From contig NZ_CP037968.1 in assembly GCF_019633745.1 (NCBI RefSeq), positions 1,680,789 to 1,744,788 on the forward strand: 64,000 nt of DNA, given 5' to 3'. Both the position numbers and the translations under genes were made by a program. The stretch is from Methanofollis formosanus (GTDB lineage Archaea > Halobacteriota > Methanomicrobia > Methanomicrobiales > Methanofollaceae). How positions within the stretch are numbered: position 1 is the stretch's first letter; each line of letters begins with the position of its first letter. The notes beneath the pieces were generated by a model, which had not been told where the DNA came from, ran no database searches, and saw only the letters and a program-made list of their open reading frames with translations. Below are positions 1-8,732 of the stretch, one piece after another.

Positions 1-3000
1 TCGCCGGAGGTGGGGTCCGCGGTGAAACTCGCGACCGGTTGCTGGTACCCGACCACGATCAGGTCTTCACGCACGAGCATATCCTCGCCAGCCCCGTTGC
101 TGACCGTGAGTGTCACCGAATACGTACCCTCCCCGGCATAGAGATGCGTCGGATTCGGATCGGTTGAAGTCCCACCGTCACCGAACTCCCAGGAGTACGT
201 GAGCGGCGGGGTGCCGGTGCACTGGCTCGTGAACTGCACCGCAAGCGACGGTTCCCCTGAAGTGACGTTCGCCGAGAAGTCCGCGACCGGTGCCGCCGGA
301 CCCTCCTTCGTGAAGGTGACGGCGTCGGTGTTCACCCAACCCTGCGGGAAGATGAGGCGGAGCACATGCACCCCGGCCGGGAGATCGACCTCGGTCTCGA
401 CCATCCGGTAGATGCCCCAGCCGCCGGTATTCGGCGAGGTCACGCGTCCGATTTCGGTGCCGTCCACCGAGAGGACACACTCCTTCCCGACCTGCGGCGT
501 CGCAAGACTGAAGCCGGCCGTGTATCTCCCGGCTTCTTCAATGTCGACGGTGTACTCCAGCCACTCACCCGGATAGGCGTACGAGGTGGTGACCGCACCG
601 TTCCAGCCTTCAAGGTCGACGTCGTCGGAGCGGTAGTCGGAGTTTCCCTGGTTGCCGACCTCGGTGTCGTGGTACGCGATCCCCTCGCCGCCGAGGTCGT
701 AGTCCTCGGCCTCGATGCGGCCGGGGAGTGCGTGGTTTTTGAAGGGCGTCTGCCCGCCCGCACCGGTGACGATGATCTCGTCCTCCGCAGAGGCGGTGCC
801 GCCCGCACCGGTGACCGTCAGGGTGACCGTGTAGGTGCCCGGGCTCTCGTAGACATGCACCGGATTTACTTCAGTCGAAGTCTCACCATCGCCGAACGTC
901 CAGGCACATTCGGTCGCGTGGAGCGAGGTGTCGGTGAACTGCACACTTAGAGGTGCCTCACCTGAGGAGGGGTCCGCGGTGAAACTCGCGACCGGTTGCT
1001 GGTACCCGACCGCGATGAGATCCTCGCGGACGAGTGTGTCCTCACCAGCCTCGTTGCTGACCGTGAGCGTCACCGGGTGCGTCCCCTCGATAGCATAGAG
1101 ATGCACCGGATTCCCATCGGTTGAAGTCTCGCCGTCACCGAACTCCCAGGCGTAGATGAGCGGTGGAGTGCCGGTGCACTGGCTCGTGAACTGCACCGCC
1201 AGGGGGGGTTCCCCTGAGGTGACATTCGCCGAGAAGTCCGCGACCGGTGCCGCCGGACCCTCCTTCGTGAAGGTGACGGCATCGGTGTTCACCCAGCCCT
1301 GCGGGAAGGTGAGTCGAAGGATGTGTAAACCGGCCGGCAGATCGACCTCGGTCTCGACCGTCTCGTAGGCACCCCACCCGCCGGTGTTCGGCGAGGTCAC
1401 GCGTCCGACCTCGGCGCCGTCCACCGAGAGGACGCACTCCTTCCCGGCCTGCGGCGTCGCGAGAACGAAAGCGGCCGCGTATGTGCCGGCATCAGGGATG
1501 TCGACGGTGTACTCGAGCCACTCGCCGGGATAGGCGTACGAAGTCGTGATCGCACCGTTCCATCCTTCAAGATCGACGTCGTCGGAGCGGTAGTCCGAGT
1601 TGCCCTGATTCCCGGCCTCGGTGTCGTGGTACGCGACCCCCTCACCACCGAGATCATAGTCCTCGGCCTCGATACGGCACGGGAGTGCATGGTTCTTGAA
1701 GGGCGTCTGGTCGCCACCCGGTGCGAGGGCCGTGATCTCATGCTGCGCAGAGGCGGTGCCGCCAGGACCGGTGACCGTGAGCTTCACCGTGTAGATCCCG
1801 GGTTCGTCATAGGTGTGGGCCGGATCCTGCAGGGTCGACGTGCCGCCGTCGCCGAAGTTCCACTGCCAGGCGGTCGCATGACGGGAGGTGTCGGTGAACT
1901 GCACACTCAGAGGCGCCTCCCCGGAGGTGACGTCCGCCGTAAATCCGGCCTGGGGTGCGGGGTACCCGACCTCGATCAGATCCTCGCGGACGGCGGTGTC
2001 GCTCCCGGCACTGTTGGTCACCGTGAGCTGTACCGTGTAGGCACCCTCATCGGCATAGACATGCACGGGGTGTTCCGCAGTCGAAGTCCCGCCGTCCCCG
2101 AACTCCCAGGCATAGGTGAGCGGGCCGGAACCGGCTGCCTGACTGGTAAAGCGAACCGCCAGCGGTGGGGAACCTGAAGTGACGTTCGCCGAGAAGTCAG
2201 CCACCGGGGCCGCCGGACCGGCCTTTGTGATCTCAAAAGAATCCAGGTTCAGGCCGCCGCCCATCGTAACCCTGATCACATGGCGACCTTCGGAAAGGGC
2301 AAACCCGGCAGGCACGTGCGCGGTGGAGAAGCCCGACCATCCGTTCTGCGGCGCCAGCACTGTCGCCATATACTTGCCGTCCAGGCTGAAATCCAGGCTC
2401 TGATATTTCAGGGCTGAGGTCAGCCTGAAAGAGATGAGATAGTTCCCGGCTTCGGCTACGTCCACCGTATACTCCAGCCACTCACCCTCTGCGGTGTAAC
2501 CGACATTGACGACTCCAAGGTCGTCCCAGCTCTCGATGTCCACACCGTCATCTCTGAAGGCCCCCCCCTGGTTCCCAGAGGTGGCGTCATGGTAGGCGAC
2601 GCCCTCACCGCCATAGTCGTACTCCTCGGCCTCCACCCGGCAGGGAACCGTTCGCTCTACATAGGGTTCGGACTGACCGCCGGTCACGATGACATATTCT
2701 TTCTTCACCTCGTCTGCAGTCCCGAAAGCATTGGTGACCTTAAAAGAGACCGTGTAGCGGCCCGGCGAGGTGTAGGTGTGGGTGGGATCTTTCACCGTTG
2801 CGTCGACGACCGCGTCACCGTCGAAGTCCCATGCATACTCAAAAGGGGGTGTCCCACCCGGGTTCCCGGTGAACCTGACCGTGAGCGGGGCCTTTCCATT
2901 CCGCTGATCCGCGGAAAAATCTGCCGATGGGATTGAAGGCCTTGGTAAGGATTGCGAGAGAGCCTCATACCACCGGTCGGCCATCTTCTCCTCCCCCTGG

Positions 3001-3716
3001 TGGTTCGGATGGAGGTGATCCCTGAGATCGGTGCCGACATTAAATCCGGAGTTCTGGTCGACAAGTATGACCCTGGACTGAGGTTTGTCCAGAGATGTTA
3101 CCAGACCCGGGATCTCTGCATTGTATGCATCCACATATTGCTTGTAGAATGCAATCTTCATCGGAATGATCTCCGCGATGTAGACAGTGACCCTGGGGTT
3201 GTATTCCCTGAGAACGCCGACCACTGCCCTGAGATCCTCGATGGTCTCGTTAGCCACCGTCGCAGGGGGCTTGGGATAGCCCTGCTGAAGAAGGTCGTTC
3301 GTGCCCAGGTGAATGAGCACATGATCGGGTACCTCCCCCTTCGCCTTGAGAGCATCCAGCCAGACCGAGAGTTTCCCGTTCTGGGGTTCGTAATCGAGGT
3401 TCCCAAAGGCAATATGGTCTGCCCGCCACCCGGGCCGCCCCTCATTGTCCCTGTCAAAATCAAGCTGGAAATCCGGGGCCGTCCGGGTTCCGACAAAATT
3501 CACCTGGTAACCATTCTCATTCAACAGGTTCCAGAGGTGATACCGGTAACTCGGATAATTTACACCAGTCTGCTCGTCGATCGCCCCGGCCGTGACCGAA
3601 TCTCCCAGGGGCAGGATCTTCGTCTCATCGGCTGCCGCCGAAACTGTCCCGACGACAGCAATACAGAATAGAACCAGCAATAGCAAAATAAATCGTCTCG
3701 TAACCGTCCCCCCCAT
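1..3716 (-). CDS. Secreted SGNH/GDSL hydrolase with alternating CBM6-like and PKD modules (3' end outside window)
   Basis: The frame is open from the ATG at 3716 to the left edge (1238 codons seen, no stop). The N-terminus MGGTVTRRF is followed by a hydrophobic signal peptide. Residues about 30-250 form an SGNH hydrolase: block I PLGDSV, block III GTNDLL and block V DHLHPNH. Next comes one PKD domain, then a repeating CBM6-like/PKD/PKD unit; three CBM6-like modules (each with EAE(D/E)YDxGGEGVAYHD and GEWLEYTVD) and about seven PKD domains (WxFGDGxTST) are visible. The last two complete units are near-identical at DNA level with a 957-bp period. The protein is extracellular and probably acts on, or binds, acylated surface polysaccharide; the substrate is unknown. 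Neighbouring glycosyltransferases fit an envelope or biofilm role. The missing C-terminus may hold a surface anchor. Confidence 0.88.
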   Translation of the reverse strand, partial: MGGTVTRRFILLLLVLFCIAVVGTVSAAADETKILPLGDSVTAGAIDEQTGVNYPSYRYHLWNLLNENGYQVNFVGTRTAPDFQLDFDRDNEGRPGWRADHIAFGNLDYEPQNGKLSVWLDALKAKGEVPDHVLIHLGTNDLLQQGYPKPPATVANETIEDLRAVVGVLREYNPRVTVYIAEIIPMKIAFYKQYVDAYNAEIPGLVTSLDKPQSRVILVDQNSGFNVGTDLRDHLHPNHQGEEKMADRWYEALSQSLPRPSIPSADFSADQRNGKAPLTVRFTGNPGGTPPFEYAWDFDGDAVVDATVKDPTHTYTSPGRYTVSFKVTNAFGTADEVKKEYVIVTGGQSEPYVERTVPCRVEAEEYDYGGEGVAYHDATSGNQGGAFRDDGVDIESWDDLGVVNVGYTAEGEWLEYTVDVAEAGNYLISFRLTSALKYQSLDFSLDGKYMATVLAPQNGWSGFSTAHVPAGFALSEGRHVIRVTMGGGLNLDSFEITKAGPAAPVADFSANVTSGSPPLAVRFTSQAAGSGPLTYAWEFGDGGTSTAEHPVHVYADEGAYTVQLTVTNSAGSDTAVREDLIEVGYPAPQAGFTADVTSGEAPLSVQFTDTSRHATAWQWNFGDGGTSTLQDPAHTYDEPGIYTVKLTVTGPGGTASAQHEITALAPGGDQTPFKNHALPCRIEAEDYDLGGEGVAYHDTEAGNQGNSDYRSDDVDLEGWNGAITTSYAYPGEWLEYTVDIPDAGTYAAAFVLATPQAGKECVLSVDGAEVGRVTSPNTGGWGAYETVETEVDLPAGLHILRLTFPQGWVNTDAVTFTKEGPAAPVADFSANVTSGEPPLAVQFTSQCTGTPPLIYAWEFGDGETSTDGNPVHLYAIEGTHPVTLTVSNEAGEDTLVREDLIAVGYQQPVASFTADPSSGEAPLSVQFTDTSLHATECAWTFGDGETSTEVNPVHVYESPGTYTVTLTVTGAGGTASAEDEIIVTGAGGQTPFKNHALPGRIEAEDYDLGGEGIAYHDTEVGNQGNSDYRSDDVDLEGWNGAVTTSYAYPGEWLEYTVDIEEAGRYTAGFSLATPQVGKECVLSVDGTEIGRVTSPNTGGWGIYRMVETEVDLPAGVHVLRLIFPQGWVNTDAVTFTKEGPAAPVADFSANVTSGEPSLAVQFTSQCTGTPPLTYSWEFGDGGTSTDPNPTHLYAGEGTYSVTLTVSNGAGEDMLVREDLIVVGYQQPVASFTADPTSG

Positions 3717-3746
3717 ATCTTGGAATGGGAGAGGGATATTCTAATT

Positions 3747-3759
3747 AATATATATATAG
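3747..3759 (-). promoter_or_regulatory. TATA box of the SGNH/CBM/PKD gene
   Basis: A run of alternating A and T (TATATATATAT core on the minus strand) is centred about 38 bases before the ATG at 3716, giving a predicted short leader of about 12 bases. It lies in a very AT-rich 250-bp divergent intergenic region. Confidence 0.5.
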
Positions 3760-3917
3760 TTTTTCAAATATTCTTACCATTTAAAAGAATTAAATGAAAT
3801 TTAATTGATCAATAGCCAGAATTAAATCTTAAAATTTCAATAAGGACACATAATGGGCACATAAATTGAATTTAAGAATTTTTAACAATAAATATATGAT
3901 CCCGGATCGCCGCAATG

Positions 3918-3926
3918 AATATATAA
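3918..3926 (+). promoter_or_regulatory. TATA box of the GT2 gene
   Basis: AATATATAA lies 41-49 bases before the GTG at 3967. A transcript starting about 26 bases downstream would exclude the earlier in-frame GTG at 3928, so the box supports the 3967 start. Confidence 0.5.
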
Positions 3927-3966
3927 TGTGCCTCCCCCAAAGGGTGATCCTGACGGGGGAGACGAA

Positions 3967-4893
3967 GTGGAGAGAGATAAAGTAGCCATTCTGATCATCA
4001 ACTGGAACGGCAAGGAAGACACGCTGGAATGTATCAGGTCACTGCAGAAGCAGGACTATCCGGCCTGCGAGATCGTCGTCGTCGACAACGGTTCGACCGA
4101 CGGATCGGCCGACGCCTTCAGGGCCGTCGACCCCTCAGTGACACTCATCGAGAGCGAAAAAAACCTGGGATTCGCAGGCGGGATCAATATCGGAGTTGCC
4201 TATGCGATGGAGCACAGGATACCCTACACCCTCATCTACAACAACGACACCATCGCCGATCCCGGGATGGTCCGGAGCCTGGTTGAGGTCCTGGAATCGG
4301 ACCCGAGCGCAGGAATCGTCACCGGCAAGGTCTATGACTACTATATCCCTGACCGACTCCTCGTGGTAGGCAAAAAAATCAACTTCTCCACCGGTCGGAT
4401 GTTCAATGAAGGGTACTCAGAGATCGACCGGGGACAGCACGACGAGATACGCGAATACTCATATATCGACGGCGTATTCTGGCTTTCAAGGACCGAGGTC
4501 TTCAAAAAAATCGGGTACTTCGATACCGGTTATTTCTATCAGTTCGAGGAGGTGGACTTCTGCGCCAGGGCGAACCGGCATTATCGGATCCTCTATACCC
4601 CACATGCGAAGATCTGGCATAAGGGAGGGAAAAGTGTCGGCGGACGGAAGAGTCCGACAGAGGTCTACTACTTTGCCAGGAACAAGTTCATTTTCATGCG
4701 TCGTTATGCGACGCAACGACAGTTCCTGACTTTTCTCCTCCACCAGGCCCTGGTTGACAACCCCAGAGAACTTGGCGGGGCGATGATAAAAGGGCGGTTC
4801 AACACACTGATACCGCAAATCCGGGGAGTGAGGGATGGGATCCGCAAGGCAAAGGCGGAACCCCCGTTCAATCCCGGAAAATATGGGGGATGA
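3967..4893 (+). CDS. GT2 family glycosyltransferase (rhamnosyltransferase-like)
   Basis: A cytosolic GT-A enzyme of 308 aa that transfers a sugar from a nucleotide donor to a growing surface glycan. The N-terminus VAILIINWNGKEDT and VVDNGSTDGS are the nucleotide-binding signature. YNNDT stands in the DxD metal-binding position, and EEVDFCAR is the usual ED-containing acceptor/base motif. The overall pattern resembles WbbL-type rhamnosyltransferases, but the sugar cannot be read from sequence. The start is set at GTG 3967, preceded by GGGGGA; an in-frame GTG at 3928 would overlap the TATA box. It converges on the beta-helix gene with only 33 bases between stops. Confidence 0.88.
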   Translation: MERDKVAILIINWNGKEDTLECIRSLQKQDYPACEIVVVDNGSTDGSADAFRAVDPSVTLIESEKNLGFAGGINIGVAYAMEHRIPYTLIYNNDTIADPGMVRSLVEVLESDPSAGIVTGKVYDYYIPDRLLVVGKKINFSTGRMFNEGYSEIDRGQHDEIREYSYIDGVFWLSRTEVFKKIGYFDTGYFYQFEEVDFCARANRHYRILYTPHAKIWHKGGKSVGGRKSPTEVYYFARNKFIFMRRYATQRQFLTFLLHQALVDNPRELGGAMIKGRFNTLIPQIRGVRDGIRKAKAEPPFNPGKYGG

Positions 4894-4926
4894 AGTCCAA
4901 CGGCAGGACGCCGGACCACACCCCAT

Positions 4927-7900
4927 TCAAGAGCCGGATGCGCTGGCAAAGGAGAACTTGTCGAGGTTCAGAGAACCACCGAACGCCATTCTGACGGTGT
5001 GCTCACCGGCAGGGAGCGCGACGCTCTTCTTCACCGTCGTGAACGTGCCCCACGAACCGGTGTTCGGCGAGGTCACCGTTCCGACCTCTTTCCCGTCGAC
5101 GAGCACCTTCATCGACTGCCCGCTCATGGCGGAGGCGACCCTGAACTCAGCATCGTATGTCCCTGCTCTGGGGACATCAACGGTGTACTGGACCCACTCG
5201 CCAGGGAAGGCATAGGCAATGGTGGTGATACCGTTCTTTTCCCAGTACTCGATGTCGACACCGCCCGTGCGGTACGCACCGCCTCTGTTCTCGGCGTCCC
5301 GGTCATGGTAGGCAACGCCTTCGCCACCTTCGTCATAGTCTTCGGCCTGAACCGTAAAGGAGACCGACTCCTGACCGGCGGTGACTGCAACCTTGTCGAG
5401 GTTGAGGGAGCCGTCGAAGACAAACCTGAGGGTGTGTTCACCGGCGGGGAGAGCAATGCTCTTCTTCACCGTCGTGAACTTCCCCCACGAACCAGTGTTC
5501 GGCGAAGTCACGGTCCCGGCCTCTTTCCCGTCGACGAGCACTTTCATCGACTGCCCGTTCATGGCAGAGGCGACGGTGAACGCAACATCGTACGTCCCGG
5601 CTTCGGCGACGTCGACGGTGTACTGGAGCCACTCACCAGGATACGCATAGGCAATGGTGGTGACACCGATCTTCTCCCAGTACTCGATATCGACGCCGTC
5701 CTTGCGGTATGCCCCGCCCTCGTTCACAGCGTCGGTGTCATGATAGGCGACGCCCTCGCCGCCTTCGTCATAATCTTCGGCTTCGAATGTCCCGGGAAGG
5801 GCAATCCCCACCTTTTCTCCAGGCTCCGAACCCGACGAATCAGATGCTGAAAGCACCATCTTGTCGAAATTCAAGGAGCCATCGAAGACAACTTTGATGG
5901 TATGTTTCCCGGCAGGAAGCTCAATGCTCTTCTCCACCGTCGTGAACGTGCCCCACGAACCGGTGTTCGGCGAGGTCACGGTCCCGACCTCTTTTCCGTC
6001 GACGAGCACTTTCATCGACTGCCCGTTCATAGCAGAGGCGACGGTGAACGCAATATCGTACGTCCCGGCCTCGGCGACATCAATGGTGTACTGAAGCCAT
6101 TCGCCAGGGAATGCATATGCGATGGTGGTGACACCGCTGGCTTTCCAAAATTCAATATCGACGCCGTCCTGACGGTACTCCCCGCCTTCGTTCACAGCGT
6201 CGGTGTCATGATAGGCGACGCCCTCGCCGCCTTCGTCATAATCTTCGGCTTCAATGGTACCGGGGACCGCAGCCCCCTCTTCAGAGCCTGCACCATCGTC
6301 AGGGTTCGAACCGTCATCCGGGCCCGATCCTGAAGAAGTGTTCTCGGCAAAGGCAATCCTGTCCAGATTCATCGAACCATCGAAGGCAACTTTGAGTGTG
6401 TGGTTCCCCTCGGAGAGGTCGAAACTCTTCTTCACTGTCGTGAAGGCACCCCATGAACCGGTGTTCGGGGCTTCAACGGCGGCAACCTCCTCGCCATCGA
6501 TGAGCACCTTCATCGACTGCCCGTTCATGGCGGAGGCGACGGTGAAATCAGCGTCGTACTTCCCTGCCTCGGCGACATTGACCGAGTACTGGAGCCACTC
6601 ACCCGGATAGGCATAGGCGATGGTGGTCGCACCGGTCTTCTCCCAGTATTCAATATCGACGCCGTCCTTGCGGTACGCACCGCCTTCGTTCACGGCGTCG
6701 GTGTCATGATAGGCAACACCTTCCCCGCCCTGATCATAGTCCTCGGCCTCGACCGTGCCGGGGAGAGTGTGCCTCTCCACCGGCTCGGGGTTCGGGTCGG
6801 GGTTCGGGTCAGGAGTCGGGGTTGGGGTTGGGTCCACCGGATCGGTGGACTTCTTGATCTCCAGTCCTGATGTGTCCACACCTGAAGACGGCGAGACAAT
6901 CTTGAACGGGTTCTCCGCATAGTTGCCGGTTGCCGTTCCTTCGATGACATCGTTCACACCATAGTGCGAATACAGGATGTTCTCAGGCCCGCCTTCGATA
7001 GTCAGATCGAAGTACGAGTTCTGGCACGGCAGGTCGCGACCAATCGCCGGGTAGTACTTCCCGAGCCGGATCATGGAACCGTCGACACCCTTCGCGTTGA
7101 TGATCTTGAAGTTCTCGAACCTCACGTCATTGGTGTTCGAGGCATCGATGGCATACCCGCCTGCGTTCTCGCTCACACAGTTGGTGAAGACGTTCGGAGA
7201 GATGAAGCCGTTCCAGTGGATCAGGAAGTAGTCAGATGCTTCCGAGTCCTTGGAGTAGCAGTTCTCGAACTTCGCACCGTTCGACGACCAGATCATGAAC
7301 CCATGGTGGTTCCCGATCGCCGTGCAGTCCTTCACGGTGACACCGTTGTTGAGGAAGAACCCTGCACCGAAGATGAGGTTCATGTCCCGCTGGGTGTCTG
7401 ACTCAGGGAAACGTGCCTGTTTCCTGATACCGTTGTCCTTGCTTGTACAGTTCTCGAAGACGACGTTCTTCACTGCCGGGGCCGGTTCGATGTGGAAACC
7501 GGATTCCCAGTTGTCCTCTGCATAGCAGTCTTTGATCAGTGCGTTCTCAAGGTCGTTGTGCTCTGCGAGGATGAATCCCGCAGTCCATGGGTGCGAGTTG
7601 TCGTCGGCACCACACCGGATCGCCTTGCAGTTCTCGTACGTGATGTCTGAGACCTTCAGACCAGCGCTCGTTCCATCGATGTTAAACCCTGTCCAGGTCA
7701 TATCGATGGCCGTGCAGTCCTTGAATGAGATGTCAGTGAGATCGTGCCCGGGGCACCAGACCGTGAAAGCACCGTTCATCCTCGTGTCACCGGTGACGGT
7801 CACACTCTGGATAGAGACGTGGCTGTACTGAATCCAGACAGCACCCTGGCCCGAGATGGTGAAACCCTCAAGGTGAGTGTTCTCGTTGGCAAATACGCCG

Positions 7901-8217
7901 TCCCAGGTACCGCGGATATCGATCCTGGTCTTGTCTTCGCCTGAACCCATGAGCGTTGTTCCAGCTGCCATCTTGGGGCTTCCGTCACATTTGTACGTTC
8001 CAGCGGCAAGGTGAACCGTGCCGCCTTTTCCGGCCGCGTTGAGCGCGTTCGTGATCTCGATCTGATCAGATTTTCCGTCACAGACATAGTCTGCCTGTGT
8101 CTTTGCATCCTGCGAACTGTCAGAAGCGGCCACATTGAGGGTGGCAGCACTGACCGCAGGCGCCAGACATATGAGCACTGACGCCAGGAGCAGGAGGCGC
8201 AACATTGATCTGTTCAT
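4927..8217 (-). CDS. Secreted right-handed beta-helix protein with four C-terminal CBM6-like modules
   Basis: 1096 aa with a signal peptide (MNRSMLRLLLLASVLICLAPAVSA). Residues about 25-455 form a NosD/pectate-lyase-like parallel beta-helix: it opens with DYVCDGKSDQIEITNAL, typical of surface beta-helix proteins, and carries repeated NCxxKD / FENC rungs. A linker of PTPTPDPNPDPNPEP follows. Then come four carbohydrate-binding modules of about 135 aa (roughly 490-620, 650-790, 800-935 and 950-1090), each with EAEDYDxGGEGVAYHD, GEWLQYTVDV and NTGSWG(T/K)FTTV. These modules are the same family as those in the SGNH protein at 1-3716. Likely a cell-surface glycan-binding or glycan-modifying protein; catalytic activity is not provable. 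A GAGGAA ribosome site lies 7 bases before the ATG. Confidence 0.87.
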   Translation of the reverse strand: MNRSMLRLLLLASVLICLAPAVSAATLNVAASDSSQDAKTQADYVCDGKSDQIEITNALNAAGKGGTVHLAAGTYKCDGSPKMAAGTTLMGSGEDKTRIDIRGTWDGVFANENTHLEGFTISGQGAVWIQYSHVSIQSVTVTGDTRMNGAFTVWCPGHDLTDISFKDCTAIDMTWTGFNIDGTSAGLKVSDITYENCKAIRCGADDNSHPWTAGFILAEHNDLENALIKDCYAEDNWESGFHIEPAPAVKNVVFENCTSKDNGIRKQARFPESDTQRDMNLIFGAGFFLNNGVTVKDCTAIGNHHGFMIWSSNGAKFENCYSKDSEASDYFLIHWNGFISPNVFTNCVSENAGGYAIDASNTNDVRFENFKIINAKGVDGSMIRLGKYYPAIGRDLPCQNSYFDLTIEGGPENILYSHYGVNDVIEGTATGNYAENPFKIVSPSSGVDTSGLEIKKSTDPVDPTPTPTPDPNPDPNPEPVERHTLPGTVEAEDYDQGGEGVAYHDTDAVNEGGAYRKDGVDIEYWEKTGATTIAYAYPGEWLQYSVNVAEAGKYDADFTVASAMNGQSMKVLIDGEEVAAVEAPNTGSWGAFTTVKKSFDLSEGNHTLKVAFDGSMNLDRIAFAENTSSGSGPDDGSNPDDGAGSEEGAAVPGTIEAEDYDEGGEGVAYHDTDAVNEGGEYRQDGVDIEFWKASGVTTIAYAFPGEWLQYTIDVAEAGTYDIAFTVASAMNGQSMKVLVDGKEVGTVTSPNTGSWGTFTTVEKSIELPAGKHTIKVVFDGSLNFDKMVLSASDSSGSEPGEKVGIALPGTFEAEDYDEGGEGVAYHDTDAVNEGGAYRKDGVDIEYWEKIGVTTIAYAYPGEWLQYTVDVAEAGTYDVAFTVASAMNGQSMKVLVDGKEAGTVTSPNTGSWGKFTTVKKSIALPAGEHTLRFVFDGSLNLDKVAVTAGQESVSFTVQAEDYDEGGEGVAYHDRDAENRGGAYRTGGVDIEYWEKNGITTIAYAFPGEWVQYTVDVPRAGTYDAEFRVASAMSGQSMKVLVDGKEVGTVTSPNTGSWGTFTTVKKSVALPAGEHTVRMAFGGSLNLDKFSFASASGS

Positions 8218-8260
8218 GGAATGTTCCTCGTGTTCATCCCCCCGTCAAGATCAATTTTCA

Positions 8261-8284
8261 CACAATGTACTTTTAAACATTGTG
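8261..8284 (-). promoter_or_regulatory. Perfect inverted repeat framing the TATA box of the beta-helix/CBM gene
   Basis: CACAATGT at 8261-8268 and ACATTGTG at 8277-8284 form perfect 8-bp arms around an 8-base AT-rich spacer that reads TTAAAAGT on the minus strand and serves as the TATA element, about 55 bases before the ATG at 8217. A regulator bound here would overlap both the TATA and BRE positions. The 14 bases 8276-8289 recur identically at 31022-31035, also just upstream of a minus-strand TATA-like sequence. Confidence 0.55.
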
Positions 8285-8732
8285 ATCTAGAATTATTCAA
8301 TCTCCAAAATTTTTTTGAGAATTTAATATCAAAGAGAGGAAATACGAAATAATTTCCACAAAATCAGAGGAGAAACATCCCTGAATAATTATCTGATGGG
8401 GAGATGATTCCAGACCAGATATCAGATTTAGATCTGGAATTCATTATTAAAATGCGTTTCCTAAAGCCAGGATAATATACAACAAAGGAACGACCATAAA
8501 ACGATTCGAATATATTCAAAAAAACGGCGGTTATGACAGATCTGAGCATGAACGCCCTGATCATCACCGAGCGCGAGTACATAAAGACTTCGGAAAAAAA
8601 GAGAATATTATTTACAAACAATATTTGAAATTCAAGAGATCTCAATCGAATGATCAGACTCACGGAGATGAAAATTCCCAAATCCCAATATAAATAATCC
8701 AATACAAAAAATATATGGATATAGGGCACATT
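8285..8732. other. AT-rich intergenic region without a convincing gene
   Basis: About 450 bases between two minus-strand beta-helix genes. The only long frame (8364-8729, minus, 121 codons) translates to a low-complexity I/F/L/S-rich peptide with no recognisable family and no good ribosome site. I treat the stretch as promoter and 3' untranslated sequence. The AT content contrasts sharply with the GC-rich flanking genes. Confidence 0.5.

Noticed and set aside
178-950. Plus- and minus-strand frames within the SGNH/CBM/PKD gene
   Set aside because: They are shadows in other frames of a long gene with perfect domain periodicity.
8364-8729. 121-codon minus-strand frame in AT-rich intergenic DNA
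   Set aside because: Composition is skewed to I, F, L and S, no family is recognised and no ribosome site is present; kept only as a remark in the region entry.
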